64,000 nt of DNA, taken from Eimeria necatrix (lineage: Eukaryota > Apicomplexa > Conoidasida > Eucoccidiorida > Eimeriidae). The stretch spans positions 44,102 through 108,101 of the forward strand of contig NW_013651698.1 of the NCBI RefSeq assembly GCF_000499385.1, written 5' to 3'. The notes beneath the pieces were generated by a model. The model searched no databases. It was not told the DNA's origin and saw only the letters and a program-made list of their open reading frames with translations. Positions 23,056-37,244 of this stretch are shown one piece after another. The translations under genes and the position numbers were made by a program. Positions within the stretch are counted from its first letter, which is position 1. Each line of letters starts with the position of its first letter.

Positions 23056-26000
23056 ATGCCTGCCTCGGCCAACGACATATTCCCCTACGCCTCTGGCGGG
23101 GCCCCCTGCTGGGGGCCCCCCGAGAAGCCAAACAGCAAATCTGAGGATGACCATTTGCAGGAGGGTTTATCCCTTTTGGAGGTTTTGCCTTTCGACCTCA
23201 ACCTGAAGTCTCCTCTCTTTTCTCAGCAGCTCTTTAGGTGCTGCGATTTCACATTCAACAGCGTGAGTCTAGGGTTTAGGGTTTAGGGTTTAGGGTTTAC
23301 ACTATAGAAGATAGCGGCTGGCTGGGGTCGGCGCTAGGGTTTGTGTTTCGGCTGACAAACAGCTATGGTGAATTGAAAGCAGCCATTTGGGGGCAACGCG
23401 ACGCGCCGACTAGGGTTTAGGGTTCCGCGTTTAGGGTTTAGGGTTTAGGGTTTAGGGTTCACGGTTTGGAATTGGGTGCGCCTGCAGAAGCAAAGAGACC
23501 CAAGGGGAGCGGCTCCAGTGGATGATGAGAAGGAATTCCACATGGTTGACAGCAAGCCAATGATGCGGCACAAGACCACAGGAGGTAGGGTTTAAGCTTG
23601 AGGGTTAAGGGTTTAGGGCTTAGGGTTTTCCTGCTAGGGTTTAGGGGGTAGGATTAGGGTTTGGATTTCTTGTTAAGGTTTAGGGTTTAGGGTTTTGGAT
23701 TGAGGGCTCATGGGCGAGTAACTCTATATAGTTGTCTGTCTGTGCTTTATAGCTCTTTGGACCTTGTTTTCGTTCTAAGTTCAAATGACTTTGTTTCAAA
23801 TTCAAAACTTGAATGGCCAGTAAGTTTCGCCCAAATGCCCACAAGTCGCCTCTTTGCGTACTTGTCTACAGAGGGCTGGCTCAGCCGTCGCAGAGCCCCG
23901 GTGAAGCAGACAACTGCAGCATTTAACGAAAAGACAAAAGATGAAGAGGAGCTGAAGTTGGGCAAAAAGGCAAAGAGCGACCAGAAGAAGCAGCAGCAGC
24001 AACAGCAAGTGCGTCTTGTTTCCGTTCATTTCAAAACGACTGCTCGAGTTGTTTCACTTGCATTGGTAGTTCGTTTCTGGAAAAATTCAGAAAATTAGCT
24101 CGAGGAAGTAGACTCAGGGTTTAGGGTTTAGGGTTTGGGGTTTGGGTTGAACAAACCACCACCTGCAGTTCCTTCCTTCACCAACCAGAAAATATCCTTG
24201 GAGGAAGCAGAAAGCCCATTGCTAGGCAGCCTCGGCCTCAGTTCAACTTTTTGGTTCAAAACTTGAATTTAATTTCGTCAAATTTAACTTTTTGATATCT
24301 TTATCTCAGGCAAGATACGCCCGCATCCACGCGCGCCACCGCGCCTTCTCTGAATGGTCTATTCAGCCCACCAACGACTGGCAGGTTCTGGCGGAGCTGC
24401 CGCTGCAGCAGCTGCACAAGCAGCAGATTGAAACTCGTAAGCGCAGCTGCAGTTTTCTTGCTTCTAGTGTTCATATTCGTGGCAATGGGCGTGCCATTAC
24501 TCTTTTGGTCGGGGCTGGTACAGATCAGTTGGCTCTGTCTTTCCTAGCTTTCCTTTTTCGAAAGGGTTCTAGAGGTTGGGCAGGGTGGGAATGGTTCCGC
24601 CAGCAGCAGGAGCAACAGCAGCAGCACGAGCGACAGCAGCAGCAGGTGCAACAGAAATAGCAGCAGCAGTTTTTGCGTGTTTGGAGCTGTGCATATTTTC
24701 CCTAACGGCAGGATGCGCAGCCGGATGCCTCTGCGTCGATTTCACTAGTGTCTAGTTTCTTTTGCCCCTCCTACACAGTATTTTGTTCTCTACTCATGAG
24801 CGGTTATTAGTCGTTTGTTGATTATTCACTTATTCTCTTGTTTTGTGTCCTACAGCACGTGTAACTGTTGAGGACTTGGAGTGGCGCGGCACCTTGGGTG
24901 TCTACTCGCGGCAAGCTGACAAGATTTCCAGCAAACTGCCGGTGCCAATGCAGAACCTCAGCAGCAACTTCTACTACTACTGGGTCACCACACAAGATGA
25001 TGAAGTCATCAGGGTCAGATTTGCTGCTGCTATTGCTGCTGCTGCTGCTGGGGGTTGGGTCGGTGTAATGTTGGGGTGGAGCTGCGGCTGGTGATGGGTG
25101 TTATTGGTGCTGCGTCTGCTGCTGCTGCTTGTGCTGCTATTGAGAATTGCTGGGCTTGCCTTTTGCTGCAATGGTTGGTGGGCTTGAGGCTGCTGCTCCT
25201 GCAGCATTTGCGCTTCGTGCCGCTGCTGCTATTACTGCTGCTGCTGCCGTCCTGCGGGCGAGCAATTTTCTGCCGTCGGCCAAATAAGTGCATCCCCCCT
25301 CCTCAGTTTCACCTAGTGTAACTGTTTGTAGACTTAGATCGTTTGTGGAGCGTTTTATTCGATTATTTGCGCGTATGAACTGCAGGATTATATGTTAAAC
25401 GGCAGCAAACAGGTTGATGTTGCAGCAACCGACCAGGTACTGGCTTGCCTCATGGCGGCGCCTCAGTCCAAGTACTCGTGGCATCTTTACCTGACCAAGA
25501 TTGACGGGAAAATCATTATCGACAAGGCCAATGGATCCATTGTGGATCTGCTCACCGTCAACGAAACGAGCATTGAGCCCCCAATGCAAGATGCAGAGGT
25601 GAGACTTGGGTCTAGGGTTTAGAGTTTTGCGCTTTAGAGGGTTTAGAAGGCGCCACAGACTCTTAAACGGTGCAGCAAGGGCCACAGATCTGTATAGGAC
25701 TATGCTTTAGGGTTAGTAAAAGGTCTTGGGTAGAGCCTGTAGGGTTAGCCTCTGATAGGACTGCCCAAGTTCCTGTGACGCTAGGACTTCGGAACGTGCG
25801 CAAGAACTGAAGATAGCATTATTGCGCTGCTTAGGGGGTTAAGACAGAGGGTTTAGGATGTAACATTTGCGTGCAGAACCGCCTAAATCGCCCAGCAGCT
25901 CTAGGGTTTGAGGCTGTCCGTATCAACCAGAATTTGAGGCAGCAGCTCTTGGTGCCCGGCGAAATCGCTGCTGAGTATCCGCCTGCCCCATTTGTGGAGA

Positions 26001-28300
26001 GTGGGGATACTCCTGCGACCATTGCTTACAGGTATGAGTGAAGTGCCTGAACTGGTTGCGGAAACTAATAGGTTCGGTTGCTTCTATTCAGAGGGCTTGT
26101 TGTGTTGGAAAACTATTCCATTGTTTCATATATGTGTCTATCGCAGGCATCTCACGCAAGAGATGCTGCTGCTTGTTTTCTCATTTGCTCTTCTTTTTCT
26201 CTCTGTCTGGTGCATGCTTTTTCGCATATTTGTTTGCACCGTTACTCTCTGAGCTTCTGCGTTTTGTTGCCTGCTGATCTGAGTGCGGGTCTTCGCCTTT
26301 TCTTTGCCGTTTTCCATGTATTTTTCCCCACTTATTAGTTTAAAAATAATTGTAATAATAGCGAAGAAAGGCTACTGTGCAATTAGCTAGTCAGCGGATG
26401 TTTCTGCCTCTCATCTCAGATACCGCCTCTTCACTATTCCTCCTCGCGCCGGACCGAACGCCTCTCGCCGCCCCATCAACATCCTTACAAGGTTTGTTAT
26501 GTTTTATGTGTTGCATGTTCTTTTTTTGTCCATTTATGCCCCTCAAATCGCCCCATCTGGTTCGCGTCAGGTGTCGCTGTTTATTCCGCCTTCCTTTTCA
26601 GCTTTTGCCGCCCTGTTGCTGCCTCTCATTAGTTGCGTCTCAGCGTCTTTATCTGCCTTTTCGTTTCTGTCTCCATTGGTGTCTTTCGACGTCAATTTCC
26701 TTTGTTGTACTCCCGAAGTTCACCTTTGCCTGTAATACCTGCATCCTGCAATCACATGCATGCTTTCCCTTTGGCTCTGCATGCAGGGCTGAGGTTTACG
26801 CCAAGTCTCCAATGGCGCGCGCGGACCTGAAGGAAGCAAGAGAGGGTGACAACTTCATTGTGGATGGGGGAGGGTACATTTATACTTGTGCTCTTAACGA
26901 GATAGAGCCAAAAGGTGAGAGCTTGTTTGCCTCATGCTTCTTTTCATATTTTTTTAATGTCGATTCTTTAACTTATTGTTTGTTTGGATGCCTGGTCGCT
27001 AGCTGCACAGTTCGGGTTCATCTAGCCCTGCGCCTCACGAAATTACGCGTAAAGGCACCTTAATTTGCTTACTGATTGCTTTCTATCTGCTTATGTGTGC
27101 ATGTTAATTGTTAGGTGATTTATTGTGTGGTTTTGTATTGCTGTTCAAGTATTTCTTGATGTATTCGTTTGCTGGCTTTCTCCACTGCGTGGGGCGTATT
27201 GCAGCAGATTGTCCTGCCTTACCGTTTCTGTTTATTATCCGTATGAGTATTATTTTGAATTAGTACTATTTTGAATATCCATAAAACTGCCTTCTCGAAT
27301 AGTATGTATTCGCCTGTTCATTTCAAGCTGGCGCTATGGCTGATACAAAACCGAACGAGAACCATGCTGGTTTACTTTTGTAGTCCACTTTTTTGCATGG
27401 TGATCGGCCTTTCTGGTTGTTCATTTCGTCATGAATTATCTTTTCCTTGTAGTAAATCTGGCTTTGCTGCCCAATTCCCATCCGCTGCGGTGTATGCTGA
27501 GGCGCAGGGCAGAAGAACTGGCGCACTCTCTTAGAGAGCCAGCGGGGTGCTCTTTTGGCCACGGAGGTTCGCAACAACGCTTGCAAATTGAGAAAGTTTG
27601 TGACATCAGCAATGATTGCCGGTTGTGATGAGCTTCGACTTGGCTTTGTCGCCAGGAAGACGCCCAACGACAATGGTGAGAATGAATCGGGTTGGTGAAT
27701 TCCTTTGCCTGCTTAGTCGTTCCGACTACAGACACTTTTCAAAGTTTGGCACTCTTGCGCTGCTGCCGTCGTGCTCCGGTTCTATTCTGCGTTTCTTGCG
27801 ACTAGTGCTGCTGCTCTTGTCTTGCGTTAGCTTTCTGAAAGCGCTTGCCGCAATTGTATACTATGTCATTGACTTCTGGCTTTGCCTCCCCATTTTTCGT
27901 TATACATTCTCGCAGTCATGTTGTTTTTGTTCTTTTCGCTTAACAGAGCAGCACTTAATTCTGACGGTGCACAATTATCAGACAAGAGACCTGGGAAGGC
28001 AAATTGGTCTCAGGCCGGAAAACGCCTGGGGTATTGTGAGGGCTGTACTCGATCTGCTCGAAGACAAGCCTGACGGCAGGTGAGAAGTTGAAAACAAGTA
28101 AAAAGCAGCTGCCGCAATGTTTGCTTGCTGTGCATGCGCTCAATGCGGCATGCATGCAAGGCTGGGGGTGACTGCGCAGATACGTGCTGCTAAAGGACCC
28201 AACGAAGCCGATGATGCGCCTGTACTCGCGCCCAGAGGATGAAGAGGAGAGAGAAGAAGCAAACGAAGCCAACAGGGAACAGGCAGAGGAGGAACAGTAG
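23056..28300 (+). CDS. EIF3D: eukaryotic translation initiation factor 3 subunit d, 12 exons
   Basis: eIF3d is a subunit of the 40S-bound eIF3 complex and carries a cap-binding fold. Exons: 23056-23262, 23488-23584, 23872-24008, 24310-24436, 24856-25013, 25386-25598, 25877-26031, 26420-26491, 26787-26914, 27508-27675, 27947-28079, 28180-28300. All junctions are GT/AG and in phase, giving 571 residues against about 548 in human. Family landmarks: CWGPPEKP near the start; DDEKEFHMVDSKP (exon 2); LGVYSRQADKIS (exon 5); QVLACLMAAPQSKYSW and DLLTVNETSIEPP (exon 6); LESQRGALLATEVRNNACKL (exon 10); LRPENAWGIVRAVLDL (exon 11); YVLLKDPTKPMMRLYS and an acidic tail (exon 12). A short Gln run ends exon 3. 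Introns 1-3 contain telomere-like repeats; later introns are T-rich and ordinary. Confidence 0.94.
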
Positions 28301-28583
28301 AGCGGAAGACAGACAAAACAGGAAGATTGTTCAACGTTTCAGGAGCCCACCGAAGTCTGGCCAAAGAAGGAGACCCGGCAAATGCATGCACGGACATCGC
28401 GCGCAAATGACGCTGCATGCGCTTCCTTTGAATTCCCCAGTGCATGCAAGCGCGCATGCGCGTGCAGGCCCGCAGCTTGCATGGATGCAGATAAGCATCA
28501 TGCGGTTTACTCGGGACTGGCAGTTCACGGCTGCAGTGTTGGGGAGAGACAGAAAAGAACTAAGGATAATTGTGATGCATGCA
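28131..28583. promoter_or_regulatory. cluster of TGCATGC motifs at the eIF3d 3' end
   Basis: TGCATGC occurs at 28131, 28151, 28383, 28414, 28441 and 28576, six times in 453 bp. TGCATGC(A) is a known binding motif of an ApiAP2 transcription factor in Plasmodium and relatives. The cluster covers the last intron and exon of eIF3d and the spacer between eIF3d and the convergent cullin gene, so it is not at an obvious promoter. Single copies also occur elsewhere in the window, which weakens the case. Confidence 0.4.
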
Positions 28584-29057
28584 GCCCGGTATAGCGACGG
28601 GCGAGTTTTGCAGTAGCTGCTGTTGCTAGGGCTGTTGCTGCTGCTAGTGCTACTGGGGGGCCAACGCTGCTGCCGCAGCTGCCTCACTAGATATTGCTGC
28701 AGCAGTGCTGCGTGTGTAGCCAATGATACGCGAACGCAGTTGGAAATTAATTAAAATCAAAGACAAAAGTGCGGCGAGGCTCAGTGGCTGGATCCTCTCC
28801 ATGCCCCCCGACACCCCACAAGTCCGGCTGCAGCTGCTGCTGCTGCTGCAATTCGAGCTGCTGCACTTACCAGCGAAACTCTGGTAACGGCCAAAGAAAC
28901 AACAGCTGCTGCCGCTGCATCTCTGGCTGCAGCGTCTGCGGCCTCAGCTGCTGCCATTTTGCGGAGTACAAGAACAGCAACAGCAGCAGTAGCAATCGCT
29001 CCTGCTGTCGCTGTTGCTGCAGTTGCCAATTGTGCAGCAGCTGCCTGTAGTTGACTG

Positions 29058-32000
29058 CTATGGGACGTAGTGGAAGACCCTCCTGAATGCAGTAGGCAGA
29101 CAAGGAAAGTAAATCCTCACTGATCTCGGCGTTATTGCCAGTGTGTGGCTTGCACCAGCAGCAGCAGCAGCAGCAAGAGCAGCAACGGCAGCAGCAGCAC
29201 CAACAAAGACTAAGCTTACGGATTTTCCTCGTCCCTTCGCAAAAACTCCCTCTCCACAAGAGAACCTAAAGCTTGCTGCAGCTGCTCCTCTGCTGCTGGT
29301 GTCCTTGTTGGTCCCAGAACTGCAGCAGCCAGCGCTGCATCGTCGGCTGAGCCCTCACGCTGCAGCAGCAGCAGTACACGCAGGCGCTCTTGCTGTTGAA
29401 ATGCAAGAGCAAATGGCATGAAAGTAGACACGCAGAGGCACAAGTAAAGGCAGCAGCAGCAGCGCAGCAGCAGCGGCACGATTGCTGGCTCTCCACCATG
29501 TTTTCTTCCAGAGTTGCGCATTAAGCCCTACAGGAAGCAGCGCTAGATCGCAATCCCACTGCAGCCTTCATTGCTGAGGCTTTTCTACACTAATTGTGCA
29601 GCTTTTGGGGTTTAGTTGTTGTTCCGTTTCTGCGAAGTACCTTGAGAATTCGCACAAGAGCTGCCTCCAGCAGGATTTTCTTATCTGCTGCTGACGTGGG
29701 CGCCTCTTCCTTCTTGCTCTGCACCATCGTTTCTTTCTTTTGCTGCTTTGCTTCAGCAATGGCAGCCAAAGATAACGCGGGACAGCAGCGGATGTACTGC
29801 CACTTGCTGCTACTGCTGCTGCTGCTGTCGCTGCTGCTGCAGAAGGTCTCGTTCACCCGCAGCAACCAACCACCAGCAAGTTTGGCCTCCAGATCATCAG
29901 CAAATGCCTTGCGGTCCCTGCCATCTTCTTCATGCTGCTGCTGCTGCTGCTGCCCTCTCCGCTGCTCCTGCTGCTCTGCTTGCTCCTGCAAATGCCCTGG
30001 AGGACACAGCATCAGCAGTGGGAGAGGCCGCAGCAGCGATGCTGCTGCTTCAGTAATCTCTGCAGGTCGAAATTTCGTCTCCGCCTCTATTTCTTCCAGA
30101 GAAATGCCCCTTGCTGCTCTCGCGCTGCAGCACAAGCAGTGGCTCAAAGAACTTCCAGTGCAGCAGCAAAGCAACAACGAGCAGCAGAAACAACAAACCA
30201 GCAGCAGCAGTGGTAGAAACACTTACTCATCATTGAATAGCAGCAGGATCGTAGCAGCATACGGGTCAGTCTCTAGCAGCGTCACAAGAGGCCCTGAGCT
30301 AGTGGCTGTGGCGCTTTTGCTACAAGCATTGCTGCTGCCGGGGTTCTTGCTGCTGCTGTTCCTGCTGCAGCTGTTGCTGCTACTGCAGCTACGAGCTGCC
30401 TGCGAGGGTGGAGGTTGGAGCCGCTGGCTTTGCCTTCTGACGCAGTTGCTGCTGTTTTCCTCGCTGACCGCGACAGCCGCCGCAGCAGCTGCTGCTGTTG
30501 CTGCTGCTGCTGGGGTGTACAGCGATGTTGCGAATGTCACTCTGCTGCAGTGCATCTGCCACGCCAAAACCCTGCTGGAGTACTTGCCAGTGTAGAAAGC
30601 AGTGAAAGACACTATTGGCTGAGACAGCTGCGGGGGCAGCAGCAGCTGCGTGCTGTTTCTCAAGTCTCTTTGCCTCTCCTCCACAGCCCAGCAGTTCCAG
30701 CGCAGAATGAGGGCGCTGAACTGCTGCTGCGGATACGGGAGCCGCAGCAACTCGGGTGTCTCGTCGGCATCATCTAGCTGCTGCAGCAGCAGCTCTTGCT
30801 GCAGTCGCTGCTGCTGCGCCTGCTGTTCCCTCTGGGAGTTGTGTTCCTGCTGCTCCTGCTGGTGCTGCTTAGCCAGCTGCTGCTGCTCCTTCTGGTGCTG
30901 CTGCCGCTGTCGCTGCAGCTGCAGTTGTTGCAGCCGCTGTGAGCTGCGGCCTCGCTGCTGCTGCTGCTGCTGCTCTCGGCTGATCTGCACAGTTTCTCGG
31001 AGGTGCCGCATGCACATTTGGTGCGTCTGCTGCCGCTGCCGCTCATCGAGCTGCTGCTGCTCCTGCTTCCGCTGCTGGTGCTCCTGCTGCCGCTGCTGCT
31101 GCTGGAACTCCCTCGACAGCAGCGCACTTGCTTCTATGTCTCGCGGCATTGCAGCAATGCGCACTGTTGCTTGCAGGTCCGCCCCTGCGTGCCTCTGCAG
31201 AATGGACAGAAAAAAGAAGAAAAATATAATAAATGGAATAAGCTTTGAATGGGAATGATTCAAGAAAAACCCAGTAAGAATGAGGCAAGAAAAACCCAGT
31301 AAGGAACTTCAAAAAAGCCGAAAGGGAAGCAAATGGGCTCAACAGCAGCTGAACAGGGGACGCTGCAGCAGCTTCGCCGCAGCACCAGCAGCAGCACAGC
31401 AGCACTAAGAGAGTTCTAGCAGCTGCTGCAGCTGCACACACCTCGAGAAGATCTGCAATCAGCTTCTCTTGCTCTATTCCCCTGCAGCCGCGCAGCAGCA
31501 GTCGATCTCCCAGGTGCCTCTGCAGCAGAAACCCAATGCACGAAAAAATCTGCAGCATTAATGGCAGCAGCAGCAGCAGCTCTCCTGGATTGACGGCGCA
31601 GCAGCAACAACCGAGCAAAGAGGTGCGAGCTGCTGCCGCTGCAGCTGCTTCTCGCGTTGCTGTTGGTGCTGCTGCTGCCGCTGTAATCGAGGAGAGCAGC
31701 AGCACAAAAGATAATAGCCAAAAAGCAGCAGCAGCCGCCACTGCAGCAAAGTTACCCTGTAAGCCTCAAGGAAGCCAGCTCTGTCCGGCATGTTCTGCAG
31801 CAACGCGACAAGATGGGCCTGCAGCAGCACAGCAGCAGCCACAGCAGCAGCAATGCAAGGCGGGCCAACTGCTGCTCTGCATTAAGCCCCGTATAGCTGC
31901 AGCAGCTCGTGCGTAACTTCACTCCAAGCAATGATGAGAGTGGCAGCTGCCGCTGCTGCAGCAGCTGCTGCTGATCCTGCACAGCAGCACGAGCTGCGGA

Positions 32001-33495
32001 GCTCCTTCCAGCAAGCGAACTGTTAGAGCAGAAGCACAGAGTCTGGCAGCAACAGCAGCAGCAGCTGCAGCAGCAGCAGCTGCAGCAGCAGCAGCAGCAG
32101 CAGCGCACCGCAACTTTCTTGGTTTGTGAATATCTCTGCAGCCGTGGAAGGAACCGATCCCAGTAGAGGCAGAGTGAAGCTGCTAAGGAAGAAACGTGAG
32201 AGAGAGCGTCCCTTATGGCCTGAAGAACAGCAGCAAACCCTAAACCCTTCTGGGCTGAAAAACAGCAGCAAACCCTAAACCCTAACTGCACTGCAAAGCA
32301 CCTAAACCCTAGCCCTGCGCCCAGCGGCTCAAGCTGCAGCAAAAGATAACAAGAGGCAGCAGAGGGGCTCGACCCAAACCCTCCACTCGGCAAAAAAAAG
32401 AAAAAGCAAAAAAGGCAAAAAGAAACAAAGACAGGAGATGCAACTAGCAGCTAAAGAGTATAAACAAAAGCGGAAATCCAAAAGATCGGAAGCAGAGAGA
32501 AAAGCGCAGAGCCACAGGTGCAGCAGCTGCTAGATCTTTTGCTGCTTCTAATTCCCTAGTCATAACTGCAGCAGGAGCTTTAAAGAGAGAAGCAGCAGAA
32601 AAGACGAAAATTGCGGAAGACAAGAAATAAATGAAAAATAAAACGAACAAAAAGAGGGGCCCGACAGCAGCAGCAGCAGCAGCGCTGCAGGGCGAAGCTG
32701 GGGGCCCCAAGAGCCGGAGCTGGAGGGGGAAAATAGGAGAAAAGGACTCAAATAGCAGCAGCAGCAGCAGCAGCAGAAATAGAAAAAAAATTAAAAAAAG
32801 AAAAAGAATTAAAAGTCATCTCACCGTTCCTATTACCTCCACCATTCTCGCGTCTCCCTTAAAAACAAAATCTATGAGCCTCCCGACTTCTCCCTGGAAG
32901 TCCAGCAGGCGCCGGCAGGCCACGCCCTGGGGCCCCTCCAGCCAGTCCTCTTCCCGCTGCTGCTGCTGCTGCTGCTGCTCCAGCTGCATCTGCTGCTGCT
33001 GCTGCTTCTTTACAGAAGAAACGCGCGCAGTGCCCCGTCCTCTGCCTTTCCCCGCGGGAAGGTCCTGCTGCAGCAGCGCAGCTTTGCTGCCGCTGCTGGT
33101 GCTGCTGCTGCTGATGCTGCGAGTGACACGGCGGCTTGGTGGGTCTGCTGCAGCCTTTGTCTGTGCCCCTGCAGCAGCAGCAGCAGCAGCAGCAGCGACG
33201 TCGCTGCTGGCTGCTCCACGTGTTTGCGGCTTCTCTGTAGGCGAGGCAGCTCGTGCTCCTGGCGCTGCTGCTGCAGCAGCAGCTGCTGCTGTTGCGGCCT
33301 GCACGGCTGCAGTCCGCAGCGGCTCGGTGATCTGCAGCACGCGGGCTGAGATGGCTTCTCTAACGAGAGCAGCAACCAGATCTCTGGGCTTTTGCTGCCG
33401 CTGCTGCGTTGGCCTGTAGAGCCGCAGCAGCCTCCACACAGAGTGCAGCAGCAGCCGACGATGCTTCAGGAGCAAGCACAAGTCTATCACCCCAC

Positions 33496-33530
<35 letters not shown>

Positions 33531-35079
33531 TTGCACTCGCTGCCGCTAGGTCTGAAACTCAAGTTGCTGCCGCTTGTGGAGCTGCTGCTGCAGGCGTTGC
33601 TGCTGCCGCCGCCACTGCTGCTGCTGCACTCCCAGATGCCGTGTCCTCCCACATCCCACCCCGTTTCCTCGACAGGTTCGCTCTGCTGCTGCTGCTGCTG
33701 CTGCTGCTGGCTCTGCTCCTGCTGGTAGGGCGCAGCATGCAGGTCGTTTACGAAGGCGTGCTGCTGCAGCAGATCCGTGAGACCCCCAGGTCCACACAAG
33801 ACAAAATGCAAACAATCCATTACTGCTATCTTCGTGGCCTTCTGCAGCAGGTTCTGCTGCAGCCGCGGCCACAACGCAGCAAGCTTGAACACTTGCTGCT
33901 CCCCGAACAGCAGCATGTGCACGCGCTCTGTGTAGCTGCTGCAGCTCAGCCCCCCTTCTGTTTGCTGCTGCTGCAGGCGACGCAGCAAACGCGCCTCACA
34001 TGCGCGCAGCTTCAGCTGCCGAGGCTGCTGCTGCTGCGGAGAGCTCGAGTGGCCTTCGCAGCAAGTGCCACTGCCGCAGCTGCAGTATACTGTCACGGTG
34101 ACGGTCTCATCCTCTTCTTTTGTTGCTGCTGCTGAAGGCAGTGCTGCTGCTCGCGCTGCAGCTGCAGCAGCTGCTGCTGACGAATCGCAACACGCCCGCA
34201 ACCAGCACGTGCCAAGTGTACGCGTCCGCTGATGCAGTCGCTGCTGCTGTGCTGTTGCTGCTGCTGCTGCTGCAGCGCAGTCCGCTGCAGCAGCAAAGTC
34301 AATTCGCTGCTGCGGATGGTGCTGCTGCAGCAGCTGCTGCTGCGCCTCTGGCGGAGCAGCGGCAAGGTCCTGTAGCAGCCACTCCCTGGACTTGCTGCAG
34401 TAATAGCTCTCCGATTCCGTCAGCATGAAACTGCAGAGACACCCAAGAAGCAGCAGCAGCAGCAGCAGCAGTCATAACAAAAGCAAACGTAGCCCCACAC
34501 TTTTCCACAAGGCAGCGAAGCAGCAGACATGGCAAGACGAACAGCAGCAAGACAAATTAGCTGCATATCCCGTGAGACAACTGCAGCACAGAGGAAAGCA
34601 GCAGCGATAGCAGCACTCACTGCTGCAAGTCGTCAAAAAAACGGCCAGTTGGCTGGTGGTGCTGCTGCTGCTGCTGTTGCTGCAGCTGCATGTGGCGTTG
34701 ATGCAGCAGGTGCTGCTGCAGCTGCTGCTGCAGCTGCTGCCTTTCCACCCTTTGCTGATGATCCCTTGTGACTGTTCCCTGCTGCAGTTCCTGCAGCTGC
34801 TGCTGACTCAGCTGCTGGTGCTGCTGAGCAGCCGCAGCTTGCTGCCACTGAGCAGTCACAGTTGGTTGGCGCTGAGCCATAGCAATGTGCTGCTGCCGGG
34901 CAGCAACAGTTTGCTGTTGTCGTGCAGCAGCAGCGTGCTGCTGCTGCGCAGCGGCAGTCTGCTGCTGCCGCCGGGCAGCAGCAGACACGGAAGAAGAATC
35001 TCCACTTTGAGGCGAGGGAAGAAGACGCCATTGTACGACACGCATCGCCCTGCTGCGCCCGTTGTTGCTGCTGCCGCTG

Positions 35080-35111
<32 letters not shown>

Positions 35112-35188
35112 AATCTTGTCGCTTAGGGCCCTGGAGTTCTCAGGTGGCCGCTGCGCGACTTGACCGTACACTGCACATTCCGCCGCTG

Positions 35189-35224
<36 letters not shown>

Positions 35225-36183
35225 CTGCTGGGAAGGACTCAAGAGCAGCAATATGGGGTTCCCCCAAGCAGCACAGCATCAGCATTAGTTTTCTAAAGGA
35301 AGCAGGATCGATGCCATGGTGCTGCGGCTGCAGCAGCAGCTGCTGCTGCTGCTGCTGTGACTGCTGCAGCTGCTGCCTGTAGCCAGCAACTGTTGCAGTA
35401 AGAGCCTCTACAGTCCTTTTGTGTATTTGCGCATACACCTGAAAAACAGCACACGTAGTCCGCCCCAGCAGCACCAAATAGAAGCACAGCAGCAGCAGCA
35501 GCAGCAGCAAAAGGTGCAGCAGCAACAGCAGCAAAAGAGGGAGCAGCAACAGCAGCAAAAGAGCACGCCCCGCCCCACGGAAGCAGCAGCAGCAGCCACA
35601 CGGGGAGCAGCAGCAGCTGCAGCACGAGCCTCCTTACGCAGGTTTGGAAAACAGCCAAGGCACACAGCAGCAAGTTTGGAGTGTCTCCTATTTCCTTTCT
35701 TCTTCCTGTGAAGAATCTGTCTAAATAGCAAAAGCCCCTCATAAGCCAATAAACGAGGTGTCCATACACCTCCCAGCAGCGCAGCAGCCGCTGCAGCAGC
35801 GAAGTGCCGCAGGCGCTGCAGCTGCACAGCAAGCCGTCTTCGCGGTGCTGCTGCAGCGGCTGCTGCAGCACGCGGCGAGCGTGCAGCTGCACGGGAAACG
35901 CCTGCTGCTGCTGCAGCTGCTGCTGCAGCAGCTGCTGCTGCTGCTGCTGCTGCCTGCCCGTGCAGCGCAAACAGCCGTGGGGCCTGCGGGTCTCCATAGC
36001 AGCTGTTTCGCGATCCGCTGCAGCAGCAGCGCCGCCAGCTGGGCAGCTGCTGCGGCAGCACTTGCTGCTGTCCCTCTCAGCTACTCGACAATCTGCGCAG
36101 CAGCATTTCTCGGGCAAAGGGACACCAGGTGCGCTGCTGCTGACGCTGGCGCCACTTGGTGCGTTCTTGCTGCCGCCACTGCG

Positions 36184-36219
<36 letters not shown>

Positions 36220-37210
36220 ACAATGACTCGCAGCTGCTTCGCAGCCCACTCCGCAAGAGATATGCGGAAGAGACAATAAACTTGAAAGGCTGTCTCCTCT
36301 GCCTCCGTCAATTGCTGCACTAAAGAATAAGTAGCAGCAAAATGGTCTCGCGAGGGCAGCAGCAGCGGGTCCAGTGTCTCTGCGTACTGCAGCACGGGCC
36401 GCACCCACAGCTGCTGCAGCAAGCTTATAGCTTCCACGGCGGCCACGCTGCGCGGCAACGCCGCAGCAGCACTTGCTGCTGCTGCTGCTGCTGCTGCTGT
36501 TGCTGATATGCCAGAGGACGAGCAGCCAGAGGCAGAGCTGCTGCTGCTGCTGCTGCTGCTGCTGCCGACATTATCGCTATTCTGAACTTGGCCAACGGCT
36601 TCCATATTGCTGCTCCCGCCGTTGCTGCTGCTGCTGCTGCTGCTGGAGCAGCAGCTGCAGCTGCTGCAGGAGCAGGCAGTGCTGCCAGAACTCCTACACG
36701 GCACAGCTCGTTGCTTTTTAGTACAGGACTGCAAAGCAGCAGCTGCTGCAGCCGCAGCAGCGCGCCTTGTCCTGCTACTGCTGCTGCTGCTGCTGCTGCT
36801 GCCACTTGAATCTCGTGAGGATTCTGTCCCAGGCTGCTCTGCAGCAGCAGCAGGGGCTGCTGCTGCTGTTGCTGACTCTGACTCTGGCGGGGCCAATCGC
36901 ACCACGCTTGCTGCTGCCTGTGCCTCTACTCTGTCGCCCTCAGAAGCAGCAGGAGCAGCAGCAGGAGCAGCAGCAGGAGCAGCAGCAGCTGCAGCCGCAG
37001 CTGCAGCCGCAGCTGCAGCCGCAGCATCACCACATGCAGCAGCAGCAGCAGCAGGCTCGTCCCCTTGCTGCTGCTCCGCCGCCTGCTGCCTCCTGTGCCT
37101 CTTACTATGGTTTGGATGACCTGCAGCAGCACCAAGACGCTTTCGTGCTGCAGCAGCAGCAGCAGCAGGACGGCCAGACTCCGTCCTGACTGTTGGGGTC
37201 GCCTCACTCC

Positions 37211-37244
<34 letters not shown>

